A DNA stretch of 32,544 nt, taken from positions 1 through 32,544 of the forward strand of contig NZ_JADCNH010000046.1 of the NCBI RefSeq assembly GCF_018904615.1. Direction: 5' to 3'. Numbering within the stretch: position 1 is the first letter of the stretch; every line of letters begins with the position of its first letter. The translations under genes and the position numbers were made by a program. The DNA comes from Verticiella alkaliphila. GTDB lineage: Bacteria; Pseudomonadota; Gammaproteobacteria; Burkholderiales; Burkholderiaceae_B. The notes below the pieces were generated by a model that did not search any database, was not told the origin of the DNA, and saw only the letters and a list, made by a program, of their open reading frames with translations. Shown piece by piece: positions 24,981 to 32,544 of this stretch.

Positions 24981-26207
24981 CTAGGATGCCGCGCCAGACA
25001 CTGCCGGCTGCCCGCGAGGCTCCGGCTTCACCGGCAGGCACAGCGCGCCGGCGATCAAGGCCAGGGCCACGCTGAGCCACCATACCACGTCGTACGAGCC
25101 GGTCGCGACGTACAGCTGGCCGCCCAGCCACACGCCCAGGAAGCTGCCGATCTGGTGGCCGAGGAAGACCACGCCGGACAGCGTCGCTGCGTAACGCAGG
25201 CCGAAGATGTCGCCAATCAGGCCCTGGGTGAGCGGCACGGTGCCCAGCCAGAACACGCCCATCCAGGCCGCAAACACATAAAGCGTGGTGGGCGTGAGCG
25301 GCACGCTCATCAGAAAGAGGATGCCCAGCCCGCGCGCCCAGTAGACGCCCGCAAGCAGGTGCTTCTTGCTGTAGATGCCGCCGAGCTTGCCGGACCAGAA
25401 GGAACCAAAGGTGTTGAAGAGCCCCACCAGCGCGAGCGCGAAGGCGCCATTGGCCGCGGTGAGCCCGCTATCCTGGGCATAGGCCGGCAGGTGCAGCGTG
25501 ACGAAGGCCGTGTGAAAGCCGCAGACGGCGTAGCTTGCGAAGAGAAACTGGTAGGAGCGATCCGTGATGGCACCGCGCACGGCCGCGCCCAGCGACAATT
25601 CCCGGCCGCCGGCGTCTGCGGCAGGCTTGCCGCGCAGGCTCCAGGCCAGCGGCAGGCCCACGGCCATGAGCAGGGATAGTGCCCACAAGGCGCCGACCCA
25701 GTCGAACTGCCCGATCAGGAACTGCCCGCTCGGCACGACCAGGAACTGCCCGAGCGAGCCCCCCGCGCTCGCGATGCCCATGGCCGTGCTGCGCGACGCG
25801 GGTGAGAACGAGCGGGCCACCACCGGCAGGATGACGGCGAAGGTCGTGCCCGCCTGCCCGATGCCGATCAGCAGGCCGGCCGTCAGGTACAGCTCCATCT
25901 CTGTCGTGGCAAAGCGCAGCCCGATCAGCCCGAGGATATAGGCCAGGACGGAAATCACGATGGCCCGGCCGGCACCGTAACGGTCCGCGATCGTCCCCAT
26001 CACGATGCCGAAGAGACCCCAGACCAGGTTCTGGATGGCGAAGGCCATCGAGAAGACGTCCCGCCCCCACCCATGCGCCACGCCCAGCGGCTGCATGAAG
26101 AGACCGAAGGTGGCGCGAATGCCCATCGCGACGACGACGATGAGGGTGCCAGCGATCAGCATGCGCACGGCCTGGCGCGGGTCGGGAAGCGTGGGTACGG
26201 AGGACAT
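24981..26207 (-). CDS. MFS transporter (oxalate/formate antiporter-like or monocarboxylate type)
   Basis: The 408-aa protein has 12 predicted membrane helices. It carries IRATFGLFMQPLGVAHGWGRD in the first pair, a conserved loop 2-3 motif (GTIADRYGAGRAIV), the sequence GIASAGGSLGQFLVVP in the helix 5 region, and AVCGFHTAFVTLHLPAYAQD in the second half. These match the OFA/monocarboxylate-like MFS group, so a small organic anion is the likely substrate, but it cannot be named. The C-terminal tail (EPRGQPAVSGAAS) is cytoplasmic. The ribosome binding site is weak (AGGCGG). It is a single-gene unit, 94 bp upstream of the small membrane protein gene on the same strand. The 168 bp upstream of its start hold no gene. 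Confidence 0.88.
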   Translation of the reverse strand: MSSVPTLPDPRQAVRMLIAGTLIVVVAMGIRATFGLFMQPLGVAHGWGRDVFSMAFAIQNLVWGLFGIVMGTIADRYGAGRAIVISVLAYILGLIGLRFATTEMELYLTAGLLIGIGQAGTTFAVILPVVARSFSPASRSTAMGIASAGGSLGQFLVVPSGQFLIGQFDWVGALWALSLLMAVGLPLAWSLRGKPAADAGGRELSLGAAVRGAITDRSYQFLFASYAVCGFHTAFVTLHLPAYAQDSGLTAANGAFALALVGLFNTFGSFWSGKLGGIYSKKHLLAGVYWARGLGILFLMSVPLTPTTLYVFAAWMGVFWLGTVPLTQGLIGDIFGLRYAATLSGVVFLGHQIGSFLGVWLGGQLYVATGSYDVVWWLSVALALIAGALCLPVKPEPRGQPAVSGAAS

Positions 26208-26375
26208 GGCGAGCCGCCTGGAGAAGAGACGCTGATGAATAGGGAGCGATCATACGCCCATCAAGCACCGTTTTCGTGCGGCACTGCGGCACGCGCCGTG
26301 GGTTAGGTATGCCCCTTGCTTTGTCGAGATCACCTGAAGCGCCTGCCGCTTCGCTGTCGAGAAGGAGGATTCACC

Positions 26376-26615
26376 ATGCCCACGCTGACCCCAGAACATC
26401 AGGACACCCTGCGCCGCATCCACGAAGGCCGCGACCCGATCGACGACGCCCACGTGGCCGCGCTCGTCGAGGGCCGCTACATGGAACTGCGCGACGGCAA
26501 GTACCACCTGACCGACACTGGCCTGGGCGAGCTTCGCCTGGCGCGCGGCTTTGGCGAGGCCATCGCCGACGCGATCATCCCGGGTGCCGGCAGCAAACAT
26601 GCGATGAAAAGCTGA
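26376..26615 (+). CDS. Small hypothetical protein, 79 aa
   Basis: The ATG at 26376 has a strong ribosome binding site (AAGGAGG ending nine bases before it), so translation is likely. The protein (MPTLTPEHQDTLRRIHEGRD, later VAALVEGRYMELRDGKYHLT and DTGLGELRLARGF) is hydrophilic with no membrane helix or signal peptide; the GRYMELRDGKYHLTDTG stretch looks like the beta-wing of a winged-helix fold, but this is only an impression. It lies between a divergent MFS gene and tRNA-Lys, whose promoter begins 17 bp past its stop. No family was recognised. Confidence 0.65.
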   Translation: MPTLTPEHQDTLRRIHEGRDPIDDAHVAALVEGRYMELRDGKYHLTDTGLGELRLARGFGEAIADAIIPGAGSKHAMKS

Positions 26616-26632
26616 AATATTCGGCCAGGGGC

Positions 26633-26661
26633 TTGCACGCTTCTGAAAACTTCGCTATAGT
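26633..26661 (+). promoter_or_regulatory. Sigma-70 promoter of tRNA-Lys
   Basis: TTGCAC (26633-26638) and TATAGT (26656-26661) are separated by exactly 17 bases, a near-consensus housekeeping promoter, with transcription expected to begin near 26668, about 35 bp before the mature tRNA. Its spacing and position make the assignment secure for a DNA-only call. Confidence 0.85.
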
Positions 26662-26702
26662 TTCGTTCTTCGCAGTTGCAGCGCAGTTGGTTGCAACGTG
26701 CA

Positions 26703-26778
26703 GGGCTGTTAGCTCAGTTGGTAGAGCAGCGGACTCTTAATCCGTAGGTCGAGTGTTCGAGTCACTCACAGCCCACCA
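26703..26778 (+). tRNA. tRNA-Lys (anticodon CTT)
   Basis: The 76-base cloverleaf is complete. The acceptor stem GGGCTGT pairs with ACAGCCC, followed by ACCA encoded in the DNA. The D-arm reads AGCTCAGTTGGTAGAGC, the anticodon arm CGGA-CTCTTAA-TCCG places CTT at the anticodon, and the T-arm GAGTG-TTCGAGT-CACTC is perfect. A promoter precedes it and a terminator follows 9 bases after the CCA, so it is transcribed alone. No integrase or repeated tRNA 3' end was seen nearby that would mark it as an attachment site. Confidence 0.97.
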
Positions 26779-26787
26779 GAATTTCGA

Positions 26788-26818
26788 GGGGCCACGTGCA
26801 AACGTGGCCCCTTTTCTT
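26788..26818 (+). terminator. Rho-independent terminator of tRNA-Lys
   Basis: A perfect 10-base-pair stem, GGGGCCACGT (26788-26797) with ACGTGGCCCC (26802-26811), encloses the tetraloop GCAA and is followed by TTTTCTT. The stem is GC-rich and the T tract starts directly at its foot, a textbook intrinsic terminator. Confidence 0.93.
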
Positions 26819-26924
26819 CGTCCGCGAACGCCGTGGCGTCCGGGGCGATTCCAAGCCTCTCGCACCGGCAACGCCGCGATTTTGCGGGTATGGTTGAGCC
26901 TTCGCTTGTCGCTTCCCGCTGCTC

Positions 26925-27890
26925 ATGCTGCCTCTGCCCTCAACCGCGTTGGAGCACCGTACGTTGGCGGCGAGCCCCGCTCGTGCCCGGTCTTCGCGCC
27001 GACGTCGCTGGTTGCTCGCCTCGGCGGTGCTGGCCTGCGCCCTGCTCAGCGGATGCGTTGCGCTATCAGGCGCAGGAAACGTAGGCGTCGGCGTCGGCCG
27101 GGCGGCGGCCTCCATCCCGGGCGACATCACGGCGCTTGGCAATCACGCTGCCGCCGCGCGCGCGATGGCGAACAACGATGTCGATGCAGCCATCGGACTG
27201 CTCTCGGGCACCCGCTTTCAGAACGCGCCCAGGCGCGAGGTACAGGGCGGGCCGAGCTGGGCCGAGATCACGGGCAAGGCCGCCACGCTCGTGGCGCGAG
27301 CCCATGACACCGGCCATGCCATCGACGACGAGGTGCTGCTCACCGCCTACACCCTCCTCGCGCGCGACGACGACTACACCGCGGCTGCCCGCTACAACGC
27401 GCTGGCACGGCCGCTCGCCACGAAGCTGCACGGTGCGCGCAGCCGTCAGATGCTGGATCTGGTGCTCGACGATCGGCTGTTGATTCTGTCGTACCTCAAA
27501 GCCGGCGGCGCGATCGACTTTCGCGGCACGGACGTCGTCATCGACATCTTCGACATGACGGGCGTGCGCAATGGCAGGCCGCGGGCGTCGCTGGCCTACG
27601 ACCCGGAACTGTTCGCCGCATTCCCCCTGCGCCTGTCGCGCGCGGACCGCGAGCTGCTCTTCGAGATGGGCCGCTTCACCTTGCTGCCGCGCGCCCAGTG
27701 GCATGACCCGGCCGCCCTGCGGCGCGCCATCGCCAGCGACGACTACCTCCTGTGGATGGATGGATCGCCGAATCTGTACTGGCACATCACGCACGCCGTC
27801 AACGCGCTTCAGGCACCCGAGGCGGTGGCCTGGGCACGTCGGGCAGGGTACAAGGTCACGCCGAAAGACCCGGTAGACGCGCCCGACTAG
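26925..27890 (+). CDS. Hypothetical lipoprotein
   Basis: The frame encodes up to 321 aa. A basic segment (RSSRRRR) precedes a hydrophobic signal and a lipobox, LLSGC, with Cys at about residue 44 counted from the ATG at 26925. A TTG at 26964 with GGAG nine bases upstream would give a shorter, more usual signal peptide (Cys at about residue 31), so the start is uncertain. The mature part is mixed alpha-helical with TPR-like Ala-rich segments (ALGNHAAAARAMANNDVDAAIGLL; LLTAYTLLARDDDYTAAARYNALARPL) and a C-terminal region with DIFDMTGVRNGRPRASLAY and SPNLYWHITHAVNAL. I recognise no family. It overlaps the convergent lysR gene by 4 bp. The exported, lipid-anchored location is inferred from the lipobox. 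Confidence 0.75.
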   Translation: MLPLPSTALEHRTLAASPARARSSRRRRWLLASAVLACALLSGCVALSGAGNVGVGVGRAAASIPGDITALGNHAAAARAMANNDVDAAIGLLSGTRFQNAPRREVQGGPSWAEITGKAATLVARAHDTGHAIDDEVLLTAYTLLARDDDYTAAARYNALARPLATKLHGARSRQMLDLVLDDRLLILSYLKAGGAIDFRGTDVVIDIFDMTGVRNGRPRASLAYDPELFAAFPLRLSRADRELLFEMGRFTLLPRAQWHDPAALRRAIASDDYLLWMDGSPNLYWHITHAVNALQAPEAVAWARRAGYKVTPKDPVDAPD

Positions 27891-28750
27891 AAATGGAAGT
27901 GCCGCCGGATCATGCTGGCCAGGCGCTCGACGGCGGGACCGGCCTGGGGCGTGTGCAGCAACACCGCTTCATGCGGCGGGATCGTCGGTAGATCCTCCAG
28001 CACCTGCATGGCCGCCGTCACGCGCGAGCGGTCGATCAGGCTGACGGCCAGACCGGCCTCCACGCAGGCTTCGACCGCCAGACTTGACGGGCTGGTGAGC
28101 ACCACGCGCCAGGGCCGGCCCGCCTGATCCAGGGCGCGCAGCATGGCATCGCGATAGCAGCAACCGCTGGCATGCAGCGCGAGTGGCAGCGCCCCTGGCA
28201 CTGCCCGGTCGGCGCCCCACGTTTCCTCGCCTCCCCGTGCGCCGACCCACACCGGCGTCGTCACCGCCAGCGCATCGGCAGCGGTCTGCTCACCCAGCGG
28301 CTGCACGGTCAGCGCCAAGTGCAGGTGACGGCGCGCCACCTTGTCGCGCAGTGTCAGGCTCGGTGCCGTGATCACCTCGAGCACCACCTCCGGCCAGTGC
28401 GCCGCGAAGCGCGGCAGGATGTCGCGAATGAGGTGCTGTGCATACTCGTCGGGCACGCCGAACTTGATGCGGCCCGCCTGACGGCGTCCTTGAAGCTCGC
28501 CGAGCATGGCGTCGTGCCGTCGCAAGAGCTCGTCGGCGTGCGAGATGAGGCGCTCGCCGGTGGGGGTCAGCGACACCGACTGGTTATCGCGCTCGAAGAG
28601 CCGCCCGCCCACGACCGCCTCCAGCCGCTGGATCTGCACGCTGACCGCAGCGGGACTGCGATGGATCTGCTCGGCGGCCGCCCGAAACTGCCCCAGTCGC
28701 GCCACGGCCTGGAAGGTGCGCAGCAAGTCGATCTCCAGCGTCACGGACAT
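27887..28750 (-). CDS. LysR-family transcriptional regulator next to the EamA exporter gene
   Basis: The 287-aa protein has the LysR helix-turn-helix at residues 5-65 (IDLLRTFQAVARLGQFRAAA, QIHRSPAAVSVQIQRLEAVVG, LFERDNQSVSLTPTGERLI) and the effector-binding domain (IKFGVPDEYAQHLIRDILPRF, and ASGCCYRDAMLRAL). It is divergent from the EamA-family exporter gene, with 89 AT-rich bases between their starts, and by this arrangement it is the likely regulator of that exporter. The ATG at 28750 gives the typical LysR N-terminus. The C-terminus meets the lipoprotein gene head-on with a 4-bp overlap. Confidence 0.93.
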   Translation of the reverse strand: MSVTLEIDLLRTFQAVARLGQFRAAAEQIHRSPAAVSVQIQRLEAVVGGRLFERDNQSVSLTPTGERLISHADELLRRHDAMLGELQGRRQAGRIKFGVPDEYAQHLIRDILPRFAAHWPEVVLEVITAPSLTLRDKVARRHLHLALTVQPLGEQTAADALAVTTPVWVGARGGEETWGADRAVPGALPLALHASGCCYRDAMLRALDQAGRPWRVVLTSPSSLAVEACVEAGLAVSLIDRSRVTAAMQVLEDLPTIPPHEAVLLHTPQAGPAVERLASMIRRHFHF

Positions 28751-28751
28751 G

Positions 28752-28798
28752 ATTTCGATTCTTTAAACAAGAAGGCAATAATATTTCGATTTATTGAA
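28752..28798. promoter_or_regulatory. AT-rich divergent promoter region with a repeated ATTTCGATT
   Basis: The nonamer ATTTCGATT occurs at 28752-28760 and 28783-28791, offset by 31 bases, about three helical turns. The second copy lies in the imperfect dyad TTCGATTTATTGAA (28785-28798), whose ends have the TTC/GAA symmetry and T-N11-A span of a LysR-type operator. The local composition is far more AT-rich than the surroundings. The repeats are seen directly; binding by the adjacent LysR protein is inferred. Confidence 0.5.
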
Positions 28799-28839
28799 TG
28801 ATGCCGCGCCGATAAAGTCAAGGCTACTCGGAGCGCACC

Positions 28840-29808
28840 ATGAGCACGTCTGCCTCACACCGCACACCACTGCCCCCTCACCCACCTGTCACGTCCAGGG
28901 CCTACGTGCGTCGGCGCACCGTGCCCCTCCCGCTGCTGGAGGCCGGGATGGTGCTGGCCTGGAGTTCCGGCTTCATCGGCATGCGCCTGACGGTCGATCA
29001 CGCACCGATGGTCCTGGTGGTGTTCTGGCGCTGCGCGCTGGTCGCGCTGCTGCTCATGCCCTGGGTCGCGGGCGCGCTGCGCCGGGCCCGGCCTGCCGCC
29101 CTCCTCACCCAGGCAGGCATCGGCGCGCTGGCGATGACGGGCTACCTGGCCGGCGTCGGCAAGGGCATCGAACTGGGCGTGCCCGCGGGGCTGGCCGCGC
29201 TCATGGCCGATCTCCTGCCCATCGGCACCGCCGTGCTGGCCATGCTGTTCCTGGGTCAGCGTCCCAGCCGCCGCGTCTGGGCGGGACTTCTCATCGGCCT
29301 CCTGGGCGTGGTGCTGGTCACGCGAGACGCGCTGAGTCTGGGCAACGCTTCGCTCTGGAGTTACGGGCTGCCGTTGCTGGGCATGCTGTCTCTGGCGGTA
29401 GCCACGCTCTGGGCCAAGCGCCTGCTCTCAGCCGACGCCCTGGGGCTCCTGCCCACGCTATGGGTCCAATGCACGGTGTCCGCACTGGTGTTCGGCGTGT
29501 GGACGGCGAGCGAAGGCAGCCTGGCGCCCCTGCCCACCGTGGGCTTTGGCATCAGCGTGATCTGGACCGCGTTCTCGACACTGGGGGGCTACGGACTGTA
29601 TTGGCTGTGCCTGCGACGCGCCTCGCCCACGCGGGTGGCAAGTCTGCTCTACCTCAGCCCGGGCGTCACGCTGATCTGGGGTGCCGTCATGTTCGGCGAG
29701 CCGCTGTCAGGCCTCATGGCCCTCGGCATGCTGGTCTCGGGGTGGGGCGTCCTGCTGGTGGTCCGCGCCGAGCGTCAGCCAGGCGCGCCCCATCGTCCAC
29801 CACCATGA
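28840..29808 (+). CDS. EamA-family (DMT superfamily) transporter
   Basis: The 322-aa protein has about ten membrane helices in two EamA repeats. Repeat one includes LLEAGMVLAWSSGFIGMRLTVDHAPMVLVVFWRCALVALLLMPW and GVPAGLAALMADLLPIGTAVLAMLFLGQRPSRRVW. Repeat two includes LSLAVATLWAKRLLSADAL and PTRVASLLYLSPGVTLIWGAVMFGEPLS. Such proteins export amino acids, metabolites or drugs; no substrate can be named. A GGAG lies six bases before the ATG at 28840. It is divergent from a LysR regulator, the usual pairing for this family, and ends 6 bp before the convergent DUF3253 gene. Confidence 0.93.
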   Translation: MSTSASHRTPLPPHPPVTSRAYVRRRTVPLPLLEAGMVLAWSSGFIGMRLTVDHAPMVLVVFWRCALVALLLMPWVAGALRRARPAALLTQAGIGALAMTGYLAGVGKGIELGVPAGLAALMADLLPIGTAVLAMLFLGQRPSRRVWAGLLIGLLGVVLVTRDALSLGNASLWSYGLPLLGMLSLAVATLWAKRLLSADALGLLPTLWVQCTVSALVFGVWTASEGSLAPLPTVGFGISVIWTAFSTLGGYGLYWLCLRRASPTRVASLLYLSPGVTLIWGAVMFGEPLSGLMALGMLVSGWGVLLVVRAERQPGAPHRPPP

Positions 29809-29814
29809 CAAGTG

Positions 29815-30066
29815 TCAGGCGCGTCCCAGGCGGATCGGCCCGCGCAGGGGCGATTCAGGATCGATAGCGTCGCCGCCCTGGCGAATCGCCAGCTCGCCGC
29901 GGCGAGCCATGTCCAGCGCCACGGCCCTCACCTGCGGCATCAGTGGCCGCCATCCCTCAGGCGACAGGGCGCGCGCCACTTCCGACGGGCAGATCGTCGC
30001 CTCGGGCGCACGCTGGCTCAGCAGGCGGCCGATCTCCTGTTGCACGGCGTAGTCCGTTGTCGTCAT
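29815..30066 (-). CDS. DUF3253 domain protein
   Basis: The 83-aa protein matches the DUF3253 pattern: an N-terminal helix (YAVQQEIGRLLSQRAPEAT), ICPSEVARALSPEGWRPLMPQVRAVALDMARRGELAI and the terminal QGGDAIDPESPLRGPIRLG. The family has a winged-helix-like fold and unknown function. I chose the ATG at 30066; an upstream start at 30102 adds 12 residues with no family similarity. It is convergent with the EamA gene and divergent from the autotransporter gene, with 143 bp between starts. No regulatory target can be suggested. Confidence 0.88.
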   Translation of the reverse strand: MTTTDYAVQQEIGRLLSQRAPEATICPSEVARALSPEGWRPLMPQVRAVALDMARRGELAIRQGGDAIDPESPLRGPIRLGRA

Positions 30067-30140
30067 GCCGATCGAACCCTTGACGGTGGGAGCCGGCAGC
30101 ACGCTGTGGCGCGGATGCCGACGCTGCTGATCTTATCACT

Positions 30141-30169
30141 CGACAGTGAAACATTTATTTACGACAGTG
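30141..30169. repeat. Direct repeat CGACAGTG upstream of the autotransporter gene
   Basis: The octamer CGACAGTG occurs at 30141-30148 and 30162-30169, offset by 21 bases (two helical turns), around an AT-rich stretch (AAACATTTATTTA). This places both copies on one face of the DNA, 41-69 bp before the autotransporter start. The arrangement suggests a binding site for a dimeric regulator, such as a response regulator; the function is inferred. Confidence 0.4.
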
Positions 30170-30209
30170 CTCACCAATTGTCATCATTCGTGCCACTGAG
30201 GCTTATCGC

Positions 30210-32544
30210 ATGCGCAAGGTCCTTCCGACGTTGACATTGGTGTTCGTGTCGAGCGTCGTGTCCGCCCAGCCCTACTCCGCCATCTGGAGCGTGGGCGACA
30301 GTCTGTCCGATACCGGACGCACCTTCGCGCGCAGCACCTTCCTGCACCGCCCGCAGCCCAAAGGCGATCTGTATTGGCAAGGACGCTTCTCCAATGGCGG
30401 CGTCTGGGTCGAGCACCTGCACCGCATGAACGCGCTGACCTACGATCCGTCTCGCAACCTCGCCTGGGGCGGCGCCGTGACAGGCTCCGCCAGAGATATC
30501 CTGATCTCGGCGGTCGTCAAGCACCTCGAAGAACAGGTGAAGGAAGACCTGCGTCCGAAGATCGACGGCACGACCTCCGGGTGGTACGGAACGCTCATCG
30601 GGCTGGGCCGCGACGCGCGTCTGCCTGCAAGCGCATTTGGCGAACGACCGCTGGTCACGCTGTGGATTGGTGGCAACAATTTTCGCCAACAGATGGAAGA
30701 CAGCGACTGGCACCCGTTGGCATCGGCATCGGACTGGCGACGCCTGGACATCCCGAGAGATGCCGTGCTTGCCGGCGTGCCCGAGAACCTGCGCAGGATC
30801 AACGACGGTTTCCTCGCACGTCCAGATGTGGGCCAGCAGGGCGTGACCTATTACGTTCCTACCGTGCCTGACGTCGGCGCCACGCCGAAGTTCTCCAGTC
30901 CGGAGTGGGCGCATACCCGCACTGCGCTGTCGGCGGCCGTTCGCGACACCAACCACGGCCTGAAGCGCACGCTGTACGCCCTGGAGGACGAGTTCAAGGC
31001 GCGGCAGCCGAACACCCGCATCGTCGTGGTCGATGCCGCCGCGCTGCTGGCCGAAGTCCAGCGTGATCCGCAGGCGTTCGGGTTCAAGATCGGCGACCAG
31101 AACTGTGTCGACTCCGATTCTGGCCGGTACACCAACGGGTGTTCTGCGGACAACGTCGGCGACTATCTTTTTTGGGATCCATTCCACCCGACGACCAAGG
31201 CGCACGAGATGATCGCCAAGTACGCCTCGGACACGGACAAGGCCGAAGCCGGGCAGGCCATTGCACTCACCTTCCCGTACGTGGCCAACATCGAGCTGCG
31301 TGCGCGCGACTTCAACGGCGACATCAGCGGCACGGGCAGCCTCATCAAGCAAGGCGAACAGACGCTCCAGCTGCGCGGCACGAACACCTACACGGGCGGC
31401 ACGCGCATCGACCAGGGAGCGCTGCGGGTGTCCACCGATGCCAACCTTGGCGCACCCACGGGCCAGCTGCTGATGCGCGGCGGCACACTGAACAGCAGCG
31501 CGTCGTTCACGATGACGCGCGACGTGCAAGTGAACGGTGCGGACGCGAAGGGCACCTTTGGCGGTACATTCGACACCGACGCCGGCACGGTCTTGACGCT
31601 GCGCGACAACACCCTGCATGGCCAGGGCAACATCGCAAAGACGGGCCAGGGCACGCTGGATCTGCGCGCTACCGTCGCCGATGCCCGCGAGCTCACGTCC
31701 GTGGACCAAGGCCTGCTCAAGATCAACACGACGAACGACTATCGCAGCACCGAGGTCGTCGTGCAGCCTAATGGCACGCTGGGCGGATCCGGCACGATCG
31801 TGGGCAAGGTCGTCAACCATGGCCGCATCGCCCCCGGCAACTCGATCGGCACCCTCACGATCGAGGGCGACTACGAGCAGACCGCATCGGGCACCTACGT
31901 CCTGGACGTGGACACCCATCGTTCGGACACCTTCCACGTCACCGGCACCAAGATCGTGGATGGCACGGTGCACGTGGTGCTCGAGCCCTCGGCCAAGATG
32001 CTGGACCAGCGCTTCACCGTGGTGACGGCGAGCGGCGGCATCCAGGGCGAGTACGACGAAGTGACCGATCTCAGCCCCTTCCTCAGCCAGACGCTGCACC
32101 ATGGCACGCACGCGGTGGACGTGAGCTTCGCGCGCGACTTCCACGCGCCCGTGCAGACGGACAACCAGCGCACGCTGGCCACCTACCTGGGCAACGCCTT
32201 CTCCACGCAGGCGCAAGGCGATCTGGACGCGATTTACCATGCGCTGGACAACACGGTGACGGACGCGGGCGGACGCGCTGCCCTGGAGGCGCTCTCCGGC
32301 AGCACGCTGGGCAACCTCACGGTGGCCGACGCCTTCCAGCGCGTCCAGACGGTACGCGCCATTGAAGACCGCCTCGCCGAGCGCCGTGCGGGCCGTGACA
32401 CGGGCCTGGCCAGTGGCGCTGCCGCCGGCGCGGTGGGTTCGGACGCCTCGGGGATGGCCAGCACGCTGCGCGCGGCAGCCCAGAGCGCGGGCACGGGGCT
32501 GGGCAGGACGGCAGCCTGGGCCCGCGTGCTGGCGCCGGCCGCGG
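30210..32544 (+). CDS. GDSL-esterase autotransporter, N-terminal 778 residues (cut by window end)
   Basis: The frame is open from the ATG at 30210 to the last base, with GAGG eight bases upstream of the start. Residues 1-19 are a signal peptide (ending VVSA-QP). The GDSL hydrolase domain follows: SVGDSLSDTG with nucleophile Ser31, WIGGNNF near residues 152-157 (oxyanion-hole Asn), and WDPFHPTTKAHE with Asp323 and His326. After it comes a beta-helical passenger: an autotransporter-associated repeat (GTGSLIKQGEQTLQLRG, then TNTYTGGTRIDQGALRV, near residues 373-410), a second degenerate copy (GQGNIAKTGQGTLDL), and GTLGGSGTIVGKVVNHGRIAPGNSIGTL near residues 520-545. The barrel domain is expected beyond the window. 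Such proteins sit in the outer membrane and hydrolyse surface or lipid esters. The insert between esterase and barrel is less usual than in EstA-type proteins. Confidence 0.9.
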   Translation, partial: MRKVLPTLTLVFVSSVVSAQPYSAIWSVGDSLSDTGRTFARSTFLHRPQPKGDLYWQGRFSNGGVWVEHLHRMNALTYDPSRNLAWGGAVTGSARDILISAVVKHLEEQVKEDLRPKIDGTTSGWYGTLIGLGRDARLPASAFGERPLVTLWIGGNNFRQQMEDSDWHPLASASDWRRLDIPRDAVLAGVPENLRRINDGFLARPDVGQQGVTYYVPTVPDVGATPKFSSPEWAHTRTALSAAVRDTNHGLKRTLYALEDEFKARQPNTRIVVVDAAALLAEVQRDPQAFGFKIGDQNCVDSDSGRYTNGCSADNVGDYLFWDPFHPTTKAHEMIAKYASDTDKAEAGQAIALTFPYVANIELRARDFNGDISGTGSLIKQGEQTLQLRGTNTYTGGTRIDQGALRVSTDANLGAPTGQLLMRGGTLNSSASFTMTRDVQVNGADAKGTFGGTFDTDAGTVLTLRDNTLHGQGNIAKTGQGTLDLRATVADARELTSVDQGLLKINTTNDYRSTEVVVQPNGTLGGSGTIVGKVVNHGRIAPGNSIGTLTIEGDYEQTASGTYVLDVDTHRSDTFHVTGTKIVDGTVHVVLEPSAKMLDQRFTVVTASGGIQGEYDEVTDLSPFLSQTLHHGTHAVDVSFARDFHAPVQTDNQRTLATYLGNAFSTQAQGDLDAIYHALDNTVTDAGGRAALEALSGSTLGNLTVADAFQRVQTVRAIEDRLAERRAGRDTGLASGAAAGAVGSDASGMASTLRAAAQSAGTGLGRTAAWARVLAPAA

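Noticed and set aside
26703-26778. tRNA-Lys as an integration site for a mobile island
   Set aside because: No integrase gene and no second copy of the tRNA 3' end were found within the window.
30171-32240. 689-codon open frame on the - strand opposite the autotransporter gene
   Set aside because: The + strand frame has a signal peptide, catalytic motifs and repeats; the - strand frame has only biased composition.
1-32544. CRISPR arrays, insertion sequences, transposases, phage genes or rRNA
   Set aside because: I looked for regularly spaced repeats, transposase motifs and rRNA-like sequence and found none.

Overview
The window is GC-rich, densely coded chromosomal DNA. Gene content, codon bias and gene families (galU, lptG, kdkA, waaA, waaC, an orphan Bug-type solute receptor, parC/parE) point to a betaproteobacterium of the order Burkholderiales, most likely near the Alcaligenaceae (Bordetella/Achromobacter-like). 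This placement is an inference from gene families, not from a marker-gene search.

Layout. 1-2100: 3' end of aroE, mtgA and galU on the + strand. 2096-3370: lptG, whose frame runs past a strong terminator. 3355-5019: thiD (-) divergent from an isoaspartyl methyltransferase (+). 5027-7237: a TolC-type outer membrane protein followed by the Kdo kinase kdkA. 7320-11315: a self-contained catabolic island of four - strand genes (Bug receptor, carboxymuconolactone-decarboxylase-like protein, small dimeric-barrel-like protein, LigI-like amidohydrolase) with a divergent LysR regulator and a perfect dyad between them. 11364-15858: a - strand block of waaA, waaC, pgi and the 3' half of a phosphohexomutase gene. 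15859-16890: mltB without its 5' end. 16926-18101: TetR regulator and SCO1-like copper chaperone. 18167-24886: - strand block with a membrane protein, parC, an LplT-like MFS transporter, parE and a small membrane protein. 24981-26207: MFS transporter. 26376-26818: a 79-aa protein, then tRNA-Lys(CTT) with promoter and terminator. 26925-30066: lipoprotein, LysR/EamA divergent pair, DUF3253 protein. 30210 to the end: a GDSL-esterase autotransporter that continues beyond the window.

Function. Much of the first half builds the cell envelope: peptidoglycan (mtgA, mltB), LPS transport (lptG), nucleotide and hexose sugars (galU, pgi, phosphohexomutase), and the Kdo/heptose inner core (kdkA, waaA, waaC). 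The catabolic island sits between kdkA and waaA and looks like an insertion into this LPS neighbourhood.

Integrity. Three genes (tolC, pgi, tetR) are each broken by what reads as a single missing base in a short G/C run, and a fourth (lptG) probably has the same defect at its 3' end. Two head-to-head genes (phosphohexomutase and mltB) have both lost their 5' ends at one junction near 15858. The frameshifts hit core genes and all go in the same direction, so base-calling or assembly error is the first explanation to test, before pseudogenisation. No CRISPR array, insertion sequence, integrase or rRNA gene was seen.
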